Assembly (NCBI RefSeq): GCF_965277665.1
Contig: NZ_OZ255835.1
Coordinates: forward strand, 1,674,001 to 1,738,000
DNA length: 64,000 nt
Source of the DNA: Lichenicoccus sp965277665
GTDB taxonomy: Bacteria > Pseudomonadota > Alphaproteobacteria > Acetobacterales > Acetobacteraceae
Direction of reading: 5' to 3'
Part shown: piece by piece, positions 51,038 to 60,536 of the stretch
Layout of the letters: each line of letters begins with the position of its first letter
How positions within the stretch are numbered: the stretch's first letter is position 1
The notes under the pieces: generated by a model
Told to the model about the DNA's origin: nothing
The model's database searches: none
What the model saw: the letters and a program-made list of their open reading frames with translations, nothing else
Program-made: the position numbers and the translations under genes

Positions 51038-52455
51038 GCCTGCTCTGGACCCGGCAGACGCTGGAGCAGGCGACCGGCGGCATCGCCGGCGGGCCGATCG
51101 CGGCGACCGGCGTGTCGATCGACACCCGCAGCCTGCAGCCGGGCGACCTGTTCATCGCCCTGCGCGGCGAGCACGACGATGGCCATGCGCATGTCGAACA
51201 GGCGCTGCGGCTCGGCGCCGCCGCAGCCGTGCTGCATGACGCGTCGGCACTGCCGGCCGGCCTCGCGCGGGATCCGCGCCTGCTGCACGTGCGCGACACC
51301 CAGTCGGCACTCACCGATCTGGGCCGGTTTGCGCGCGCGCGCTTCCAGGGCCGGATGGTGGCCGTCACCGGCAGCGTCGGCAAGACCACGACGAAGGAGA
51401 TGCTGCGCACCGCCCTGTCGGCGCTCGGGGCGACGCATGCGGCCAGCGCCTCGCACAACAACCACTGGGGGGTGCCGCTGACCCTGGCCCGGCTCGATCC
51501 TTCAATGGCGTTCTGCGTCTGCGAGATCGGCATGAACCATCCGGGCGAGATCGCCCCGCTCGCCGCCCTCGTCAGTCCCGACATCGCGGTCATCACCACC
51601 ATCGGCGCCAGCCATATCGGCCATATGGGCAGCCTCGACGCCATCGCTGCCGAGAAGGCCGCGCTGCTCGCGGTACTCCAGCCGGGCGGTGTCGCGGTGA
51701 TCCCGGCCGACGCCACCGGCCTCGATGCGGCGGCCGGCCGCGCCCGCGAGGCCGGCATTCGCTTGCTGCGGTTCGGCGAGACGGGCGATGCCAGCCTCCG
51801 GAACCTGCAATTGCACGCGAACGAAACGGCCTTTGTAGCTGATTTTGCAGGAAAGTTTCTGCCCGTGACCCTGCTGGCGCCGGGCCGGCACATGGCGATG
51901 AACGCGCTGGCCTGCCTTGCCGTGGTGCATGCCATCGACGCCGACTTGGCCGCGTCTGCCGCAGCACTCGCCGGCTTCACGCCCGGCGACGGCCGCGGCG
52001 CCTTGCGGCGGCTCGCAGGCGGCGCCGCGCTGCTGGACGAAAGCTACAATGCCTCGAGCGCCTCGGTGCGCGCCGCCCTCGAGCTGCTGGCGCTGGTGCC
52101 GGCGGAGCGCCACGTGGCGGTCCTGGGCGACATGCTGGAACTCGGCGATTTCGCGGTTTCCGAGCATTTATCGTTGTTGCCGTTCGTGCGCGACTCGGCG
52201 GACATCGTTTATTGCTGCGGCGAGATGATGACCAAACTCTACAAGGCCTTGCCGCAGGATCTGCAAGGCGCGTGCGAAGCGGATGCGGCGACTCTGGCGC
52301 CGGTGGTGGCCCGGGCGATGCGGCCGGGCGACGTGATCCTGGTCAAGGGCAGCTACGGCAGCCGCATGCGCGAGATCGTGGCCGCCCTTGCGCCCATGCC
52401 TTCGGCACGTCCCATGCCTTCGGCGAGTGTGGTATCCGGCGATGCGGCGCGCTGA
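51034..52455 (+). CDS. murF: UDP-MurNAc-tripeptide:D-Ala-D-Ala ligase
   Basis: This enzyme completes the cytoplasmic pentapeptide by adding D-Ala-D-Ala. The 473-residue protein has the N-terminal UDP-binding motif SIDTRSLQPGDLFIAL, the P-loop TGSVGKTTTKEML near residue 111 and the C-terminal DESYNASSASVRAAL. The GTG start sits in the murE stop (GTGA). The last 20 residues carry a small repeat, PMPSARPMPSA. Its stop shares a base with mraY. Confidence 0.95.
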   Translation: MSLLWTRQTLEQATGGIAGGPIAATGVSIDTRSLQPGDLFIALRGEHDDGHAHVEQALRLGAAAAVLHDASALPAGLARDPRLLHVRDTQSALTDLGRFARARFQGRMVAVTGSVGKTTTKEMLRTALSALGATHAASASHNNHWGVPLTLARLDPSMAFCVCEIGMNHPGEIAPLAALVSPDIAVITTIGASHIGHMGSLDAIAAEKAALLAVLQPGGVAVIPADATGLDAAAGRAREAGIRLLRFGETGDASLRNLQLHANETAFVADFAGKFLPVTLLAPGRHMAMNALACLAVVHAIDADLAASAAALAGFTPGDGRGALRRLAGGAALLDESYNASSASVRAALELLALVPAERHVAVLGDMLELGDFAVSEHLSLLPFVRDSADIVYCCGEMMTKLYKALPQDLQGACEADAATLAPVVARAMRPGDVILVKGSYGSRMREIVAALAPMPSARPMPSASVVSGDAAR

Positions 52456-53543
52456 TGCTCTACAACCTGGCGCGTCCGTTTGCCGAGCAGTTCGCGCTGT
52501 TCAACCTGTTCCGCTACATCACCTTCCGGTCGGGGGCCGCCTGCCTGACGGCGCTGTTCCTGTCGCTCTGGCTGGGCCCCCGCGTGATCGCCCGGCTGCG
52601 CCGGGTGCAGCGCGACGGCCAGCCGATACGCGCCCTGGGCCCGGAGCGGCACATCCTGGAAAAGGCCGGCACGCCGACCATGGGCGGCGTGCTGATCCTG
52701 CTGTCGCTGTTCCTCTCGACCCTGCTCTGGGCGGACCTGTCGAACCGCTTCGTCTGGGCGGTGCTGGCGATCACCGCCGCGTTCGGTGCGGTCGGCTTCG
52801 CGGACGACTACCTCAAGCTGTCGCGCCGCAACACCGCGGGCGTCAGCAAGCGCATGCGTCTCGGCTGCGAGTTCGCGGCGTCCCTGCTCGGTGGCTGGTG
52901 GCTGAACAGCCTGATGCCGGTGCCGCTCGAGGGCACGGTGGCGTTCCCGTTCGTCAAGGAACTGCTGCTGCCGCTGGGCTACGCCTTTCCGATCTTCGCC
53001 ATGCTGGTGATCACCGGCTTCGGCAATGCGGTGAACTTCACCGACGGGCTGGACGGGCTGGCGATCGTGCCGGTGGTGATCGCCGCCCTGGTGTTCGCGC
53101 TGATTTCCTATCTCGTCGGCAACCGCATCTTTGCCGACTACCTGCAGCTGCATCCGGTGCCGGGGGCGGGCGAGCTGGGCGTGTTCTGCGCCGCGCTGAT
53201 CGGCGCCGGGCTGGGCTTCCTGTGGTTCAACGCGCCGCCGGCCGAGGTGTTCATGGGCGATACCGGCTCGCTGGCGCTGGGTGCGGCGCTGGGCGCGGTG
53301 GCGGTGGCGGTGAAGCACGAGATCGTCCTGTGCATCGTCGGCGGCCTGTTCGTGGTCGAGACGCTGTCCGTCATCATCCAGGTCTTCTGGTACAAGCGCA
53401 CCAAGCGGCGGGTGTTCCTGATGGCGCCGCTGCACCATCATTTCGAGAAGAAGGGCTGGCAGGAGCCGAAGATCGTCATCCGCTTCTGGATCGTCTCCAT
53501 CATGCTCGGCCTCGCCGGGCTGGCGACGCTGAAGATACGATGA
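52455..53543 (+). CDS. mraY: Phospho-MurNAc-pentapeptide translocase
   Basis: This polytopic enzyme transfers phospho-MurNAc-pentapeptide to undecaprenyl phosphate, making lipid I. The 362-residue protein has about ten helices and the diagnostic motifs GTPTMGGVLIL, the Mg-binding GFADDYLKL, NFTDGLDGLA and PLHHHFEKKGWQEPKIVIRF. The ATG overlaps the murF stop by one base (TGATG). Length is as expected. Confidence 0.97.
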   Translation: MLYNLARPFAEQFALFNLFRYITFRSGAACLTALFLSLWLGPRVIARLRRVQRDGQPIRALGPERHILEKAGTPTMGGVLILLSLFLSTLLWADLSNRFVWAVLAITAAFGAVGFADDYLKLSRRNTAGVSKRMRLGCEFAASLLGGWWLNSLMPVPLEGTVAFPFVKELLLPLGYAFPIFAMLVITGFGNAVNFTDGLDGLAIVPVVIAALVFALISYLVGNRIFADYLQLHPVPGAGELGVFCAALIGAGLGFLWFNAPPAEVFMGDTGSLALGAALGAVAVAVKHEIVLCIVGGLFVVETLSVIIQVFWYKRTKRRVFLMAPLHHHFEKKGWQEPKIVIRFWIVSIMLGLAGLATLKIR

Positions 53544-54877
53544 GCGGGGCATTTCCTCCGGACCTGTTCGCGGGGCGCCGCTATGCGGTGCTCGGCCTCG
53601 GCCGCAACGGGGCCGCCGCCGCGCGCGCCCTGGCCGGAATGGGCGCCGAGGTGATCGCCTGGGATGATGGCGAGGCCGCGCGCGCGTCGCTCGCCGACCC
53701 CGCCCCCGGCATAAGCGTCGAGCCGATCACGAGCATGGACGGCCTCGCGGCACTCGTGCTGTCGCCGGGCATTCCGCACCGCCTGCCGGTGCCGCACCCG
53801 GTCGCGGCCCGGGCGCTCGCCGCCGGCGTGCCGGTGCTCTCGGACGCGGAGCTGCTGTTCGAGGCGGTGCGGCGCACCGGCAGCCGGGCGCGGTTCGCCG
53901 GCATCACCGGGACCAACGGCAAGTCCACCACGACCGCCCTGCTCGCCCACCTGCTGGCCGAGGCCGGCATCCCGAATGCGGCCGGCGGCAATCTCGGGCC
54001 GGCCGCGCTGTCGCTGCCGCTGCTCGGCGACGGTGGCGTCTATGTGCTCGAGATGTCGAGCTACATGCTGGAGCGGCTCGCAGCGCTGCGCTTCGATGCG
54101 GCCGCCCTGCTCAACCTCGCCCCCGACCATCTCGACCGGCACGGCGATCTGGAAGCCTACGGCGACGTCAAGCGGCACATCTTCGAGCGCCAGACCGGGT
54201 CCGATCTTGCGGTGCTGGGGCTCGACGATGCCTGGTGCTGTGAACAGGAGCAGCACCTGCAGGATGGGCCGGCGGTCCTGGTCACCGTCAGCGGCGAGGA
54301 CGGCCTGCCCGCTCCTGCGCCCGCGCTGCCCGGCCCGCACAACGCCCAGAACGCCCGCGCCGCGATCGCCATGGCGCGGCATCTCGGGGTGCCGGAGGCG
54401 GCGATCGCGCCGGCGCTGGCAAGCTTCCCGGGCCTTGCGCACCGCCAGCGCCGCATCGCCACGATCGACGGCATCGACTTCATCGACGACAGCAAGGCGA
54501 CCAATGCCGACGCGGCCGCCCGCGCCCTCGCCTGTTACGACCGGATCGTCTGGATCGCCGGCGGCATCGCCAAGTCGGGCGGGATCGAAACGCTCTCGGA
54601 GCATTTCCCTCGTATCGCCGAGGTCCTGCTGATCGGGCGCGACGCCCCCATGCTGGCGAGCACCCTGGCTGCCAACGGCGTCCGCCACCGGATCGTGGAC
54701 ACGCTCGAGGCAGCCGTGCCGGCCGCCTTCGCGGCGGCCCGATCCCAGGCGGCACCGGTGGTGCTGCTGTCGCCGGCTTGCGCCAGCTTCGACCAGTTCC
54801 CGAATTTCGAGGTGCGCGGCCAGGCCTTCGGCACCCTGGTGCAAAGCCTGTCGCAGCGGCCAGGGAGCGCCGCCTGA
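53540..54877 (+). CDS. murD: UDP-MurNAc-L-Ala:D-Glu ligase
   Basis: This enzyme adds D-glutamate to UDP-MurNAc-L-Ala. The 445-residue protein has an N-terminal UDP-binding fold (YAVLGLGRNGAAAARAL), ATP site GTNGKSTTTALLAHL, the NLAPDHLDRHG metal/lysine region and the C-terminal FIDDSKATNADAAARAL. It starts at the ATG overlapping the mraY stop. Its stop shares one base with ftsW. Confidence 0.96.
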   Translation: MSGAFPPDLFAGRRYAVLGLGRNGAAAARALAGMGAEVIAWDDGEAARASLADPAPGISVEPITSMDGLAALVLSPGIPHRLPVPHPVAARALAAGVPVLSDAELLFEAVRRTGSRARFAGITGTNGKSTTTALLAHLLAEAGIPNAAGGNLGPAALSLPLLGDGGVYVLEMSSYMLERLAALRFDAAALLNLAPDHLDRHGDLEAYGDVKRHIFERQTGSDLAVLGLDDAWCCEQEQHLQDGPAVLVTVSGEDGLPAPAPALPGPHNAQNARAAIAMARHLGVPEAAIAPALASFPGLAHRQRRIATIDGIDFIDDSKATNADAAARALACYDRIVWIAGGIAKSGGIETLSEHFPRIAEVLLIGRDAPMLASTLAANGVRHRIVDTLEAAVPAAFAAARSQAAPVVLLSPACASFDQFPNFEVRGQAFGTLVQSLSQRPGSAA

Positions 54878-56043
54878 TGCGCAGCCTGTCGCGGATCGAC
54901 AACTCCCTCATCGGCCGCTGGTGGCTGACCGTGGATCGCTGGACGCTCGGCTGCATCGGCGTGCTGATCGGCTTCGGCTACGTGCTGATGCTGGCGGCGA
55001 GCCCGGCGGTGGCGGCCCGCATCGGCGCGTCCCGCGACATGTTCATCCTCAAGCAGGTGATCTTCCTGGCGATCGCCGGCGCCATCGTGATGGCGGTATC
55101 GATGCTGCCGCCGAAGGGGGTGCGCCGGCTGTCGCTCGCCGGCTGCCTGATCGCGATCGCCGCCACCGCGCTCACCCTGGTGCACGGCATCGAGATCAAG
55201 GGCGCGCGCCGCTGGATCGCGCTGCCGATGATGTCGGTGCAGCCCAGCGAGTTCCTCAAGCCGTGCTTTGCGGTGGTGACCGCCTGGCTGCTCACCGAGC
55301 GCCGGCGGCTGCGGCTGTTTCCAGGCATGGCGATCGCCTTTGCAGTGTTCGGGGTGATCCTGATGCTGCTGCAGTCGCAGCCCGACATCGGCATGCTGAC
55401 CGTGATCACCCTTGTGTTCATGGCGCAGCTGTTCATCGACGGACTCAACTTGTTCTTCGTCGGCGTCGGCTGCAGCGCGATGGTGAGCGCCTTCATCGGC
55501 GCCTATTTCGCCTTCCCGCATGTGCGCAGCCGAGTCGAGCGTTTCCTGCATCCCAATGTCGGCGACCACTACCAGATCGACACCGCGCTGCAGGCCTTCG
55601 GCAATGGCGGCCTGCTCGGCCGCGGACCGGGCGAGGGCCGGGTCAAGGACCTGCTGCCCGACGCGCATGCGGACTTTGTGTTCGCGGTCGCGGGCGAGGA
55701 ATTCGGGCTGCTGGTCTGCCTGTTCATCATCGGCGTGTTCTGCTTCATCGTGATCCGCACGCTGCTCAAGCTGCTCGCCGAGGATGACCCGTTCATCGTG
55801 CTGGCCAGCTGCGGGCTGGTGACCGGCTTCGGCCTGCAGGCCTTCGTCAACATGGGCTCGACGCTGCACCTGATCCCGACCAAGGGCATGACGCTGCCCT
55901 TCATCTCCTATGGCGGCTCCTCGGCGCTGTCGGTGGCGCTGACCATCGGCATGGTGCTGGCATTGACACGCCGGCGCCCGCGCGTGCGCGTGCTGCAGGG
56001 GCGGGGACGTCACGTCTCGCTGCACCAGGGTCGCGCGGCATGA
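54877..56043 (+). CDS. ftsW: Septal peptidoglycan glycosyltransferase FtsW
   Basis: This SEDS-family polymerase extends septal glycan from lipid II together with FtsI. The 388-residue protein has about ten helices and the family motifs KGARRWI, QPSEFLKP, SQPDIGML and the late PFISYGGSS. The cytoplasmic N-terminus is short. It starts at TGATG and ends in an ATGA with murG. Confidence 0.95.
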   Translation: MRSLSRIDNSLIGRWWLTVDRWTLGCIGVLIGFGYVLMLAASPAVAARIGASRDMFILKQVIFLAIAGAIVMAVSMLPPKGVRRLSLAGCLIAIAATALTLVHGIEIKGARRWIALPMMSVQPSEFLKPCFAVVTAWLLTERRRLRLFPGMAIAFAVFGVILMLLQSQPDIGMLTVITLVFMAQLFIDGLNLFFVGVGCSAMVSAFIGAYFAFPHVRSRVERFLHPNVGDHYQIDTALQAFGNGGLLGRGPGEGRVKDLLPDAHADFVFAVAGEEFGLLVCLFIIGVFCFIVIRTLLKLLAEDDPFIVLASCGLVTGFGLQAFVNMGSTLHLIPTKGMTLPFISYGGSSALSVALTIGMVLALTRRRPRVRVLQGRGRHVSLHQGRAA

Positions 56044-57197
56044 GCGAGGCCATCGTGATCGCCGCCGGCGGCACCGGCGGGCACTTCTTCCCCGCCGAGG
56101 CGCTCGGCGCGGAACTGCTGGCGCGCGGCCACCGGCTGGTGCTGATGACCGACCGGCGCGGCGGCCAGCGCGAGGCCGGCGTGTTCACCAGGGGAGCGCA
56201 GCACGTGCTGCCCGGCGCCGGCATCGCCGGCCGCGGCCTCGGTGGCCGGGTGCGCTCCCTCGCCGCGATCGGCGCCGGCGTGCTCGAGGCGCGCGGCATC
56301 CTGCGGCGCCTCAACCCCGCCGCCGTGGTCGGCTTCGGCGGCTACCCGTCGGTGCCGCCGCTGCTCGCGGCGAGGCTGCTCGGCGCGCGGCGGCCGGCGA
56401 TCGTGCTGCACGAGGGCAATGCGGTGCTCGGGATGGCCAACGCCCAGCTCGCCCGCTTCGCCGACACGGTGGCGACCAGCTTTGCCAACACCGCGCGGCT
56501 GCCGATGGGAGCTGAGGTCACGCTCACGGGCATGCCGGTGCGCCCGGACATCGCCGCTCTCGCCGGCCAGCCCTACGAGCCTGCGGGAGAGACCATCAAC
56601 CTGCTGATCTGGGGCGGCTCGCTCGGGGCGCGGGTGTTCGCCGACATCATGCCCGACGTGCTGGGAAACTTCGAGCCGGGGCTGCGCGCCCGGCTGCGCG
56701 TCACCCAGCAGGCCCGCGCCGAGGATGTGGACCGGGTCCGGGGCGCCTACGGGCAGGCAAAAATCCCGGCCGAGGTGGCGCCGTTCCTGCGCGACATCCC
56801 CAGCCTGCTCGCCGCGGCGCATCTGGTGATCGGCCGCGCCGGCGGCTCCAGTGTCGCCGAGATCACCGTGGCCGGACGGCCTGCGCTGCTGGTGCCGCTG
56901 CCGATCGCGGCCGGCGACGAGCAGACCGCGAATGCGACCGCCCTGGTCGCGGCGGGGGGCGGCTGGCTGGTGGCGCAGCCGCACTTCAATGCCGCCGGAC
57001 TGTCCACCCTGCTGCCGACGCTGCTGACCGATCCGCTGGCGCTGCCCTCCGCCGCCGCCGCCAGCGCCCGCCTTGGCCGACCCGATGCGGCGCGTCGTCT
57101 CGCGGATCTGGTGGAGGCGGCCTTGCGCCGGCCTGCATCCTCGGCCATCCGGTCCGCTTCCAGGCCACCTGCCTCCAGAGAGAAGACGACGGCATGA
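56040..57197 (+). CDS. murG: Lipid II synthase (UDP-GlcNAc transferase)
   Basis: This peripheral membrane GT28 enzyme adds GlcNAc to lipid I to form lipid II. The 385-residue protein has the glycine-rich loop AAGGTGGHFFPAEAL near residue 10, VVGFGGYPSVPPLLA, HEGNAVLGMAN and the donor-binding IGRAGGSSVAEI. The C-terminal 25 residues are a basic/Ser-rich tail beyond the usual end. ATGA overlaps join it to ftsW and murC. Confidence 0.96.
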   Translation: MSEAIVIAAGGTGGHFFPAEALGAELLARGHRLVLMTDRRGGQREAGVFTRGAQHVLPGAGIAGRGLGGRVRSLAAIGAGVLEARGILRRLNPAAVVGFGGYPSVPPLLAARLLGARRPAIVLHEGNAVLGMANAQLARFADTVATSFANTARLPMGAEVTLTGMPVRPDIAALAGQPYEPAGETINLLIWGGSLGARVFADIMPDVLGNFEPGLRARLRVTQQARAEDVDRVRGAYGQAKIPAEVAPFLRDIPSLLAAAHLVIGRAGGSSVAEITVAGRPALLVPLPIAAGDEQTANATALVAAGGGWLVAQPHFNAAGLSTLLPTLLTDPLALPSAAAASARLGRPDAARRLADLVEAALRRPASSAIRSASRPPASREKTTA

Positions 57198-58624
57198 GGG
57201 CGCTTCCGCTCAATATCGGCATGATCCACTTCGTGGGGATCGGCGGCATCGGCATGTCGGGCATCGCCGAGGTGCTGCACACGCTCGGCTATGCGGTGCA
57301 GGGCAGCGACATCGCCGAGAGCGGCAACGTGCTGCGGCTGCGCGCGGCCGGCATCCCGGTGCTGATCGGCCACGACGCGGCCAATCTCGGCACCGCCCAG
57401 GTGGTGGTGATCTCGACCGCGGTGAAGCGCGACAATCCCGAGGTCGCCGCCGCCCGCGCCCGGCTGATCCCGGTGGTGCGCCGGGCCGAGATGCTCGCCG
57501 AACTGATGCGGCTGCGCTGGTCGATCGCGGTCGGCGGCACGCACGGCAAGACCACCACCACCAGCCTGATCGCCGCCGTGCTGGAAGCGGCAAGGCTCGA
57601 TCCCACCGTGATCAATGGCGGCATCATCGAGGCATACGGCACCAATACGAGGATGGGCTCCGGCGACTGGATGGTGGTCGAGGCCGACGAGAGCGACGGC
57701 TCGTTCCTGCGCCTGCCCGCCACCATCGCGGTCGTCACCAACATGGATCCCGAGCATCTGGACCATTGGGGCACGGCGGAAGCCATGCAGGCGGCGTACG
57801 ACCAGTTCGTCTCCAACATCCCGTTCTACGGCTTCGCGGTGCTGTGCGTGGACCATCCGGCGGTGCAGCAGATGATCCCGCGCCTGTCGGACCATCGCAT
57901 CGTCACCTACGGCTTCAGCCCGCAGGCCGACATCCGTGCGGAAAGGCTGGTCGCCGACAAGCGCGGCGCCACCTTCGAGGTCGCCGTCACCGACCGCGCG
58001 CGCCGCCGCAACCGGCGGCTGGGGCCGTTCCGGCTGCCGATGCTGGGCAGCCACAACGTCTCGAACGCGCTGGCTGCGATCGCCGTCGCCGTCGAGATGG
58101 AGATCGATGACGGCACCATGCGTTCGGCCTTCGCCGGCTTCAAGGGCGTCAAGCGCCGCTTCACCCGCACCGGGGAAGCCGGCGGCATCAGCATCGTCGA
58201 CGATTACGGCCATCATCCGGTGGAGATCGCCGCCGTGCTGAAGGCGGCGCGGCAGGCCGGCGCGCGCGACGTGGTCGCCGTGGTGCAGCCGCACCGGTAC
58301 TCGCGGCTGAGCGCGCTGTTCGAGGAGTTCTGCACCTGCATGAACGATGCCGGCACGGTGATCATCGCCGATGTCTATGCCGCCGGCGAGACCCCGATCG
58401 CGGGCATCGATCGCGACGCCCTGGTCGACGGGCTGCGCGCGCGCGGGCATCGCAGCGTGGTGCCGCTGCCGGGCCCGGAGCACCTGGCCGAGATGGTGCA
58501 CGCCATCGCGCGTCCCGGCGACTTCGTGATCTGCCTGGGTGCGGGCAACATCACCGCCTGGGCCCAGGCCTTGCCTGGACAACTCGCGGTGCTGCAGAAG
58601 CAGCGCGGCGGCCACGCCGCATGA
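57194..58624 (+). CDS. murC: UDP-MurNAc:L-alanine ligase
   Basis: This first stem-peptide ligase of lipid II synthesis is 476 residues long. It has the UDP-binding FVGIGGIGMSGIAEVL, ATP site GGTHGKTTTTSLIA near residue 113, EADESDGSFLRL and the C-terminal VDDYGHHPVEI. The start is at the murG stop (ATGA). All catalytic motifs look intact. Confidence 0.97.
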   Translation: MRALPLNIGMIHFVGIGGIGMSGIAEVLHTLGYAVQGSDIAESGNVLRLRAAGIPVLIGHDAANLGTAQVVVISTAVKRDNPEVAAARARLIPVVRRAEMLAELMRLRWSIAVGGTHGKTTTTSLIAAVLEAARLDPTVINGGIIEAYGTNTRMGSGDWMVVEADESDGSFLRLPATIAVVTNMDPEHLDHWGTAEAMQAAYDQFVSNIPFYGFAVLCVDHPAVQQMIPRLSDHRIVTYGFSPQADIRAERLVADKRGATFEVAVTDRARRRNRRLGPFRLPMLGSHNVSNALAAIAVAVEMEIDDGTMRSAFAGFKGVKRRFTRTGEAGGISIVDDYGHHPVEIAAVLKAARQAGARDVVAVVQPHRYSRLSALFEEFCTCMNDAGTVIIADVYAAGETPIAGIDRDALVDGLRARGHRSVVPLPGPEHLAEMVHAIARPGDFVICLGAGNITAWAQALPGQLAVLQKQRGGHAA

Positions 58625-59562
58625 ACGCGATGCGGCCACACGACCGCTCCGGGGACGGCCTGCTCGCGCTGCTGCCGCCGCTGCGCGGCCGGGTGACCGC
58701 GAACGCCCCGCTCGGGGCGCAGAGCTGGTTCCGGGTCGGCGGGCCGGCCGAGGTGCTGGTGCGCCCGGAGGATGCCGACGACCTCGCGGGCTTCATGGCG
58801 GACCTGTCGCCGGAGCTGCCGGTGATGACCATCGGCGCCAGCTCGAACCTGATCATCCGCGACGGCGGCCTGCGCGGCATCGTGGTCAAGCTCGCGCGTG
58901 GTTTTTCGGACGTTGTCGTGGAGCCGGACGGCATCGTCGCCGGCAGCGCCTGCCTCGACATGACGATCGCCGAGCATGCCGCGGCCGCCGGGCTGCGCGG
59001 CCTGGAGTTCCTGGCCGGCATCCCGGGCTCGGTCGGCGGCGCGGTGGCGATGAATGCCGGCGCCTACGGCAGCGAGATCACCGACGTGCTCGACTGGGCC
59101 GAGATCGTGACCCGCGGCGGCGACCTGCTGCGGCTGCCGGTGCAGCAGCTCGGCTTCTCGTACCGGCATTCGGCACTGCCGGACGGCGCCATCGTGGTGC
59201 GCGCACGGTTCCGCGCCGAGGCCGCCGACCGGGCGCTGGTCACGGCCCGAATCGCCGAGATCCGCGCCGCGCGCGAGACGACCCAGCCGGTGCGCGCGCG
59301 CACCGGCGGCTCGACCTTCCGCAATCCCGACCCGAGGGAGAGCGACCGCCGCGCCTGGGAACTGATCGACCTCGCCGGCTGCCGTGGCCTCGTGCTCGGC
59401 GGCGCGCAGGTCAGCGAGAAGCACTGCAACTTCCTGCTCAACACCGGCCGCGCCACCGCTGCCGACCTGGAAGCCCTCGGCGAGCAGGTGCGCGAGCGGG
59501 TGCAGGCGACGTCCGGGGTCGAACTGGCCTGGGAGATCAAGCGCATCGGAGTCCCGCCATGA
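58621..59562 (+). CDS. murB: UDP-N-acetylenolpyruvoylglucosamine reductase
   Basis: This FAD/NADPH enzyme reduces UDP-GlcNAc-enolpyruvate to UDP-MurNAc. The 313-residue protein has the FAD-binding IGASSNLIIRDGGLRGIV, the GIPGSVGGAVAMNAGAYGSE segment, and the C-terminal GGSTFRNP with the proton-donor Ser/Thr position. ATGA overlaps connect it to murC and ddl. Confidence 0.96.
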   Translation: MNAMRPHDRSGDGLLALLPPLRGRVTANAPLGAQSWFRVGGPAEVLVRPEDADDLAGFMADLSPELPVMTIGASSNLIIRDGGLRGIVVKLARGFSDVVVEPDGIVAGSACLDMTIAEHAAAAGLRGLEFLAGIPGSVGGAVAMNAGAYGSEITDVLDWAEIVTRGGDLLRLPVQQLGFSYRHSALPDGAIVVRARFRAEAADRALVTARIAEIRAARETTQPVRARTGGSTFRNPDPRESDRRAWELIDLAGCRGLVLGGAQVSEKHCNFLLNTGRATAADLEALGEQVRERVQATSGVELAWEIKRIGVPP

Positions 59563-60536
59563 GCCACGCCGCGCTGCGGAGCCGCAAGGTGACCGTGCTG
59601 ATGGGCGGCCTGTCGGCCGAGCGGGCGGTGAGCCTGTCGAGCGGCGCTCAGGTGCTGCGCGCCCTGAACGAGAGCGGCTATGACGCGCGCGCGCTGGACG
59701 CCGGACCCGACCTGCGCCGCCTGCTGGCCGAACTCGACGCCGACCGTCCGGACGTGGTGTTCAACGCCCTGCACGGCCGCTTCGGCGAGGACGGCGCGAT
59801 CCAGGGCGTGCTCGACTGGATTGGCATTCCATACACCCATTCCGGCATCCGGGCCTCCGCGATGGCCATGGACAAGCACGCGGCCCGTGCGGTGTTCGCC
59901 GCCGCCGGGCTGCCGGTCGCCCGTGGTGGCCTGGTGGCAATCGCCGATCTCGCGAGCGCCGACCCGCTGCCGCGGCCGTTCGTCATCAAGCCGGTCAACG
60001 AAGGCTCCTCGGTCGGTGTCGAGATCATCCGCGAGGGCTCGAACTCGCGCGCCGCGATCGCCGCCGGCTGGCGCTACGGGCCGAACGCGCTGGTCGAGGA
60101 GTTCATCCCCGGCCGCGAGCTGACGGTGGCGGTGATCGGCGACCGCGCGCTCACCGTCACCGACATCACGCCCAACCCGGCGATGAGCCACGGCTTCTAC
60201 GACTATGACGCGAAATATGCCGACGGCGGCTCGCAGCACCAGTTGCCGGCCGTGATCCATCCGGTGGCGTTCGAGCAGGCGCTGGAGATCGCGCTGGCGG
60301 CACACCGCGCGCTCGGCTGCACCGGCGCCACCCGCACCGACTTCCGCTACGACGACACCCGGTCTGACAAAGCGGGAGCAGGCGACGGGGCGCCGGGCCG
60401 GCTGGTGATCCTCGAGGTCAACACCCAGCCCGGCCTGACGCCGACCTCGCTGCTCCCCGAGCAGGCCGCGTTCTGCGGCATGGACTTCGCGGCGCTCTGT
60501 GCGTGGATGGTGGAGCACGCCGCATGCCGCGCGTGA
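59559..60536 (+). CDS. ddl: D-alanine--D-alanine ligase
   Basis: This ATP-grasp enzyme makes the D-Ala-D-Ala added by MurF. The 325-residue protein has VLMGGLSAERAVSLSSG near residue 12, NALHGRFGEDGAIQG, the ATP-binding KPVNEGSSVGV and the metal-binding EVNTQPGLTPTSLLPE. A short Gly/Asp-rich insert (about residues 268-277) precedes the last strand. The ATG lies in the murB stop; ftsQ starts inside its end. Confidence 0.96.
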   Translation: MSHAALRSRKVTVLMGGLSAERAVSLSSGAQVLRALNESGYDARALDAGPDLRRLLAELDADRPDVVFNALHGRFGEDGAIQGVLDWIGIPYTHSGIRASAMAMDKHAARAVFAAAGLPVARGGLVAIADLASADPLPRPFVIKPVNEGSSVGVEIIREGSNSRAAIAAGWRYGPNALVEEFIPGRELTVAVIGDRALTVTDITPNPAMSHGFYDYDAKYADGGSQHQLPAVIHPVAFEQALEIALAAHRALGCTGATRTDFRYDDTRSDKAGAGDGAPGRLVILEVNTQPGLTPTSLLPEQAAFCGMDFAALCAWMVEHAACRA